Source: Bacillota bacterium
GTDB taxonomy: Bacteria > Bacillota > Clostridia > Lachnospirales > Lachnospiraceae
Direction of reading: 5' to 3'
NCBI GenBank assembly: GCA_023416695.1
Contig: JAEZGY010000099.1
Location: forward strand, 1 to 20,164
Length of the DNA: 20,164 nucleotides
Shown here one piece after another: positions 16,655 to 20,164 of this stretch. Numbering within the stretch: position 1 is the stretch's first letter; each line of letters starts with the position of its first letter. The position numbers and the translations under genes were made by a program. The notes below the pieces were generated by a model. It ran no database searches and was not told where the DNA came from. It saw only the letters and a list, made by a program, of their open reading frames with translations.

Positions 16655-16669
16655 TGAAACGATATTACA
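16655..16669. promoter_or_regulatory. Operator-like inverted repeat downstream of the minus-strand regulator promoter
   Basis: TGAAACGATATTACA fits TGNAA-N5-TTNCA, similar to O1/O2 (TGTAA-N4-TTACA) but with one more central base. It lies just past the predicted start (about 16674) of the minus-strand operon promoter, where a repressor could act. Confidence 0.45.
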
Positions 16670-16680
16670 TTTGTATTTTC

Positions 16681-16709
16681 ATAATATACCAGAAATAACG
16701 TGTTGTAAA
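16681..16709 (-). promoter_or_regulatory. Sigma-A promoter of the LacI-like / Gfo-Idh operon
   Basis: On the minus strand TTTACA (16709-16704), a 17-base spacer and TATTAT (16686-16681). It is the best match in the gap; the divergent gene's promoter could not be placed with confidence in such AT-rich DNA. Confidence 0.55.
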
Positions 16710-16934
16710 TAGAAATTTTTACAGTTTTTTATTATATTTTCTTGTAAAATGTAAACGTATATTAGCTATAAATATATGTAATGATTGAAACGCAATGAAA
16801 ATCAATTTGTAATTTCATGAAAATTTTATGATGAAAATTCTGTATTAATATGATATGATTTTAGGAGAAATAGTTATTATGAATAATTAAAATGACAAAT
16901 TTAATAAAAAGTAATAAATTAGGGAGGTAAAAGT

Positions 16935-17930
16935 ATGGTAACACTTGGAGATGTTGCTAAGGAAGCAAATGTTTCTATAGCCACTGTATCTAGGGCAATC
17001 AACAATAGTCTTTTAGTTACAGAGGAAAAGGTTGAGAGAATTAATGCTGCCATTAAAAAATTAGGATATCAGCCTGCAATAAGACAAAAACAAAATGTCG
17101 TGTCTACAAATAAAGTGATCTATGTTATAACAGCTATGCTACAGCAAAATTTACTGGATAGTATACGAGATAAAGCTTATGAATTGGGATATGAGGTTGC
17201 TATAAGTTATACTGGAGAGGGTAAGTCTGGTTATGAAAGGGCTATAAATCTATTTAGAATTTTATCCCCAGAGATAGCAGGAGTTATTACTATTAATAAT
17301 CTATATCATGATAATCTTGCTTGGAAGGAGTTTAGTAAGTACCCGATTGTTCAAATTGGGGAATATGCAGATATTACACCTTGCTATACCGTGCTTACAG
17401 ATGATACCCTGGGAGCAGCAGACATGACACAATATCTTATTAATAAAGGATATAAGAGAATCGCATTTGTTACAAATAAACGTTTTTATGAGGAATATAA
17501 GTTTCGATTTGTAAGACAAAGAGAAGAGGGCTTTAGACAAGTACTAAGAAATAATTGTATTGAATTTGATGAAACATTAAGGATTTGTGTAGATTATACA
17601 CAAGAAGGTGGTCGAGAGGCTGCACAAAAGATAGTAGCTATGGATAATAGACCAGATGCAATATTTTGCATCGGTGATGTTATAGCCGCAAGCTGTGTTA
17701 ATGAATTGAATCGATTAGGAATTGAAGTGCCAAAGGAAATTGCAGTGGCGGGCTATGACAATATGGAAATATCAGAATATTGTAGCCCTCAGCTTACAAC
17801 AGTAGCACAGACCTTTGAAGACATAGGGGCAGAGGCAGTACGTACTTTAGATATGGTCATCAATGGCAACCTAAGTATCGGTAGGAAGATTTATATTGCA
17901 CATAAGATATTGGAGAGAGAAAGTACTTAA
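16935..17930 (+). CDS. LacI-family transcriptional regulator (3)
   Basis: A 331-residue canonical LacI-type regulator. Helix-turn-helix VTLGDVAKEANVSIATVSRAIN lies at residues 2-23, with LGYQP closing the DNA-binding head near residue 46. The usual Ala-rich hinge is replaced by a polar IRQKQNVVSTNK stretch. The sensor domain runs from about residue 65 (VIYVITAML) to VAGYDNMEIS and TTVAQTFEDIGAEAV. Start set by GGGAGG 9 bases before the ATG. Divergent from the atypical LacI-like gene, so it probably controls that operon and itself through the shared 373-bp gap. Downstream there is only a weak A-run/T-run inverted repeat (about 17931-17955) as terminator. It is the last gene of the sugar module before the metG-tatD synteny resumes. 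Confidence 0.9.
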   Translation: MVTLGDVAKEANVSIATVSRAINNSLLVTEEKVERINAAIKKLGYQPAIRQKQNVVSTNKVIYVITAMLQQNLLDSIRDKAYELGYEVAISYTGEGKSGYERAINLFRILSPEIAGVITINNLYHDNLAWKEFSKYPIVQIGEYADITPCYTVLTDDTLGAADMTQYLINKGYKRIAFVTNKRFYEEYKFRFVRQREEGFRQVLRNNCIEFDETLRICVDYTQEGGREAAQKIVAMDNRPDAIFCIGDVIAASCVNELNRLGIEVPKEIAVAGYDNMEISEYCSPQLTTVAQTFEDIGAEAVRTLDMVINGNLSIGRKIYIAHKILEREST

Positions 17931-17982
17931 AAAAAGTCTAAAAACAAGTTTTTTTGACATAATAATTAGTGTAAAATCAAAT

Positions 17983-18068
17983 CGATAAGTAGTATTCTAA
18001 AGATTTATAATAAATGGAGGTTTATTATGGCACTTGATTGGAAGGGACCGTAAGAATACTACTTATCG
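17983..18068 (+). repeat. Perfect 16-bp inverted repeat enclosing a Shine-Dalgarno hairpin
   Basis: CGATAAGTAGTATTCT (17983-17998) and its exact reverse complement (18053-18068) flank 54 bases. Inside, ATAATAAA (18007-18014) pairs with TTTATTAT (18021-18028), leaving exactly TGGAGG as a six-base loop; the AT of the following ATG (18027-18029) is in the stem. This is a nested RNA structure that would display a Shine-Dalgarno sequence and partly hide a start codon. It lies in the 336-bp gap between the last LacI gene and tatD. A TTGACA at 17954-17959 is upstream but lacks a well-spaced -10. No family recognised. Confidence 0.75.
18027..18053 (+). pseudogene. Eight-codon ORF MALDWKGP, possibly a frameshifted small membrane protein
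   Basis: ATG with TGGAGG 6 bases upstream encodes MALDWKGP then TAA. In the -1 frame, from the GGG at 18044, translation would continue as TVRILLIVLLLYVILKMKY to a TAG at 18104-18106, a single membrane-spanning-like segment. One extra G in the GGG run would join the two into a 26-residue peptide. It may be a true tiny ORF, a recently broken or ribosome-slippage small membrane protein, or a sequence error. The right arm of the inverted repeat encodes part of the hydrophobic stretch, so repeat and coding potential overlap. Confidence 0.3.
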
Positions 18069-18171
18069 TGTTATTATTGTATGTGATTTTGAAAATGAAA
18101 TACTAGTAAAAACCACATCATATGGTAGTTATCGTTGTATTATGAAAATAAAAATAGATTTTTTCAAGTTT

Positions 18172-18223
18172 AAAAATTAGTGAATGCCATTACAAGGCTT
18201 TCCCTTGTGCTTGCTTAATTTTT
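18172..18223 (+). terminator. Possible terminator or structured RNA before tatD
   Basis: AAAAATTA (18172-18179) can pair with TAATTTTT (18216-18223) around an inner ACAAGG (18192-18197) / CCTTGT (18203-18208) stem with a 5-base loop. It could end transcripts from the inverted-repeat element upstream. The outer stem is all A/T and the interior is loose, so confidence is modest. Confidence 0.4.
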
Positions 18224-18266
18224 GAAAATAAGTTAATATAAGCCATGAAATAGTTAGGAGGCACAA

Positions 18267-19046
18267 ATGAGCGGAATAATTGATACACATTGTCATTATG
18301 ATGATGAACAGTTTGACGAAGATAGAAGTCAGCTACTTAAAAAGTTGTGGAATAATAATATAGAGTTTGTAGTAAATATCGGCTCTTCCATGGACGCTTC
18401 CAAGGCAACCTATGCATTAGTAAAGGAATACGAAAATGTGTATGGAGCTATTGGTGTACATCCTAATGAAGTTGCCCCACTAAAAGAAGAGGACATGGAC
18501 TGGCTAAGAGAAAAAAGTAAACATCCTAAGATTCTCGCTATTGGAGAAATTGGACTTGATTACTATTGGGATGAGCCTGACAGAGAAATTCAAAAAACAT
18601 GGTTTAGAAGACAGCTAGAACTTGCAAAAGAAGTAAAGCTACCTGTTGTTATACACAGTAGAGATGCTGCGAAAGATACACTAACCATTATGAAGGAAGC
18701 AAAATGTGAAGAAATCGGTGGTGTCATTCACTGTTTTTCTTATGGAATAGAAATGGCAAGAGAATACTTAAACCGAGGCTTTTATTTAGGAATTGGTGGG
18801 GTATTAACCTTTAAAAATGCCAAAAAATTAAAGGAAGTAGTAGAGTATGCTCCAATCGACCGATTGGTATTAGAAACAGATTGCCCTTATTTAGCTCCAG
18901 TGCCACATAGAGGAGATCGAAATGATTCTACCAACTTGGTTTATGTTGCAAAGGAAATGGCGGCCATAAAGAACCTTTCCTATGAGGAAGTATTAGAGAT
19001 CACCAATGCCAATGCTAAGGCATTATATCAAATAAAAGAAGGGTAA
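18267..19046 (+). CDS. tatD: TatD-family metal-dependent hydrolase (DNase)
   Basis: A 259-residue TIM-barrel metallohydrolase of the amidohydrolase superfamily; family members are 3'-5' exonucleases/DNases acting in DNA repair and turnover in the cytoplasm. Seen: His8-x-His10 (IDTHCHYDD), the Glu ligand in IGEIGLDYYWD near residue 95, VIHSRDA near 130, HCFSYG near 155, and ETDCPYLAP near 205. All expected metal ligands are present and the length is typical. The SD AGGAGG, 6 bases before the ATG, fixes the start. rsmA follows 35 bases later with no terminator between, so the two are probably co-transcribed. In Firmicutes this gene (yabD in B. subtilis) normally sits next to metG. Confidence 0.95.
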   Translation: MSGIIDTHCHYDDEQFDEDRSQLLKKLWNNNIEFVVNIGSSMDASKATYALVKEYENVYGAIGVHPNEVAPLKEEDMDWLREKSKHPKILAIGEIGLDYYWDEPDREIQKTWFRRQLELAKEVKLPVVIHSRDAAKDTLTIMKEAKCEEIGGVIHCFSYGIEMAREYLNRGFYLGIGGVLTFKNAKKLKEVVEYAPIDRLVLETDCPYLAPVPHRGDRNDSTNLVYVAKEMAAIKNLSYEEVLEITNANAKALYQIKEG

Positions 19047-19081
19047 AAGCCCAGAATTAGTATATGAAAAAGAGGTAAGAG

Positions 19082-19948
19082 ATGGCCACATTAGGTAATC
19101 CAAAGAATACAATAGAAATTTTAAATAAATATGGATTTAATTTTCAAAAACGGTTTGGACAGAACTTTTTAATTGATACCCATGTGTTGGAGAAAATTAT
19201 TCGCTCTGCTAATGTGACCAAAGACGACTTGGTGTTAGAAATTGGACCGGGAATTGGTACCATGACACAATATCTTTGTGAGCACGCTAGGCAGGTAATT
19301 GCAGTAGAGATTGATAAGAATCTCATTCCAATATTACAGGATACTTTATCAGAATATGATAATGTAACAGTAATTAATGAGGATATATTAAAAGTAGATA
19401 TTAAGAGACTTGCAGATGAGTATAACAACGGTAAGCCAATTAAAGTGGTAGCTAACTTACCATACTACATCACCACTCCAATCATAATGGGACTTCTAGA
19501 GAACGAGGTACCTATTGACAATATTACCGTTATGGTACAGAAGGAAGTGGCAGACCGCATGCAGACTGGACCTGGCTCAAAAGATTACGGTGCCCTATCT
19601 TTAGCGGTGCAGTACTATGCCGAGCCTTATATTGTCGCCAATGTACCACCAAACTGCTTTATGCCACGACCGAATGTGGGTTCTGCCGTGATACGTTTAA
19701 CACTACATGAAGAAAAGCCAGTACAGGTAAAGGATAAGAGGATGATGTTTGCCATTATTCGAGCATCCTTTAACCAGCGTAGAAAGACTTTACAAAATGG
19801 ACTTAATAACTCTCCAGAGCTTAGCTTTACAAAGGAAGAGGTAGTGGGAGCATTAGAGGTAATTGGTAAACCAGCAACCATAAGAGGAGAGGCTTTAACA
19901 CTGGAAGAGTTTGCAGCTCTAACGGATGCATTAATCAGTGAAAAATAA
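19082..19948 (+). CDS. rsmA: 16S rRNA dimethyladenosine transferase
   Basis: Also called ksgA. Dimethylates two adjacent adenosines near the 3' end of 16S rRNA using S-adenosylmethionine, a late step of small-subunit maturation. Seen: RFGQNFLID (residues 24-32), SAM-binding motif I LEIGPGIGTMTQ (Gly55-Pro-Gly-Ile-Gly59), the acidic end of motif II AVEIDKNLI, catalytic motif NLPYYITTP (Asn125-Tyr128), and the C-terminal NQRRKTLQNGL. 288 residues is a normal length. SD AGAGGTAAGAG precedes the ATG. It follows tatD directly; the ribonuclease M5 gene (rnmV) that often lies between them in other Firmicutes is absent here. A hairpin follows the stop. Confidence 0.97.
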   Translation: MATLGNPKNTIEILNKYGFNFQKRFGQNFLIDTHVLEKIIRSANVTKDDLVLEIGPGIGTMTQYLCEHARQVIAVEIDKNLIPILQDTLSEYDNVTVINEDILKVDIKRLADEYNNGKPIKVVANLPYYITTPIIMGLLENEVPIDNITVMVQKEVADRMQTGPGSKDYGALSLAVQYYAEPYIVANVPPNCFMPRPNVGSAVIRLTLHEEKPVQVKDKRMMFAIIRASFNQRRKTLQNGLNNSPELSFTKEEVVGALEVIGKPATIRGEALTLEEFAALTDALISEK

Positions 19949-19952
19949 AGGG

Positions 19953-19985
19953 AAGGTCATAAGGTTAAAATAACCTTATGACCTT
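19953..19985 (+). terminator. Terminator of tatD-rsmA
   Basis: A perfect 15-bp stem AAGGTCATAAGGTTA / TAACCTTATGACCTT with an AAA loop starts 5 bases after the rsmA stop. The following T-run is short (TATTGGTTTC), but the stem is strong. Confidence 0.8.
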
Positions 19986-20020
19986 TATTGGTTTCGTCCT
20001 TCTGTGTAAAGAAATCTAGT

Positions 20021-20048
20021 CATAATTTTCTCTCCTCAGTCATATAAT
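20021..20048 (+). promoter_or_regulatory. Possible sporulation-sigma-type promoter
   Basis: TCATAAT (20020-20026), a 14-base spacer and CATATAAT (20041-20048) resemble sigma-E/sigma-K promoters more than sigma-A, since the -35 is a poor match to TTGACA while the -10 also contains TATAAT. The predicted start is only about 15 bases before the TTG codon, which makes it doubtful. Confidence 0.25.
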
Positions 20049-20069
20049 TGGTATAAAGGAGTGAGGTCT

Positions 20070-20164
20070 TTGGCGGATTATAAGAGGATTGTATCCTATC
20101 TATATCAGTATAACCATCAAGTTAAGGGCAATAATATTGGCTTTACCAGGTTGGAAACCCGGAA
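20070..20164 (+). CDS. N-terminus of an uncharacterised protein, DUF6128-like, cut by the window edge
   Basis: An open frame starts at TTG (20070) with AAAGGAGTGAGG immediately upstream and runs to the window end without a stop. Its 31 complete codons begin LADYKRIVSYLYQY (Met in place of Leu if TTG initiates) and include GNNIGFTRLETR. The start resembles Lachnospiraceae proteins annotated as DUF6128, often found next to rsmA, but this is from memory of the N-terminal pattern and not checked. Function unknown. No better ATG is available nearby, so the TTG start is preferred. Confidence 0.55.
   Translation, partial: MADYKRIVSYLYQYNHQVKGNNIGFTRLETR

Larger units (their letters stand above)
16639..16839. 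repeat. Iterated TGAAAATT motif in the divergent regulator intergenic region
   Basis: In the 373-bp AT-rich gap between two divergent LacI-type genes (16562-16934), TGAAAATT occurs at 16639, 16648, 16818 and 16832, TGAAAATC at 16796, and the reverse form ATTTTCAT at 16675-16682 overlapping the minus-strand -10 box. A perfect palindrome TTTCATGAAA lies at 16813-16822. ATTGAAACG occurs twice (16653 and 16784), with a related TGTAAACG at 16750. These are candidate binding sites for the two flanking regulators. Confidence 0.5.

Noticed and set aside
17983..18068. Insertion-sequence or MITE terminal inverted repeats
   Set aside because: The enclosed DNA is only 54 bases, no target-site duplication is evident, and no transposase is near; kept as an RNA-structure candidate instead.

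Overview
The window looks like chromosomal DNA from a low-GC, anaerobic, spore-former-type Firmicute, most likely a Lachnospiraceae member of the Lachnoclostridium/Clostridium phytofermentans kind. The evidence is the AT-rich intergenic DNA, strong AGGAGG-type ribosome binding sites, textbook sigma-A promoters, a T-box-controlled metG, a clostridial-type methionyl-tRNA synthetase with a CxxC zinc knuckle, and the metG / tatD / rsmA neighbourhood. Species assignment is inference. I see no rRNA, tRNA, CRISPR array, insertion sequence or prophage gene.

Left part (1-5991): ATP-type PEP carboxykinase on the minus strand (C-terminus off the window) with a near-perfect promoter; an exported DUF885 metallopeptidase-like protein on the minus strand; then metG on the plus strand behind a long leader with a complete methionine T-box (AUG specifier, UGGU bulge, intrinsic terminator).

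Middle part (about 6000-17930): a self-contained sugar-utilisation module between metG and tatD, two genes that normally lie close together. A plus-strand set encodes a ribose-type ABC importer (lipoprotein, double ATPase, permease), a LacI regulator and a TIM-barrel sugar isomerase/epimerase. Divergent from it is a second TIM-barrel isomerase/epimerase. The two divergent promoters carry matching ATGTAAACC(A/T)TTACAT operators just after their -10 boxes. A convergent minus-strand set encodes an unusual LacI-like regulator and two Gfo/Idh/MocA oxidoreductases; a third, canonical LacI regulator is divergent from it. There is no kinase and no classical glycosidase. Two NAD(P)-type dehydrogenases plus two TIM-barrel enzymes suggest an oxidise, then epimerise or eliminate route on an unphosphorylated sugar or glycoside, comparable in logic to the E. 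coli ycj cluster or the gut C-glycoside cleavage systems. The substrate cannot be read from the sequence.

Right part (17931-20164): a 336-bp non-coding-looking junction holding a perfect 16-bp inverted repeat around a Shine-Dalgarno hairpin and an eight-codon ORF whose -1 frame encodes a membrane-segment-like tail; then tatD and rsmA (ksgA) in tandem, a terminator, and the start of an unrecognised or DUF6128-like gene running off the end.
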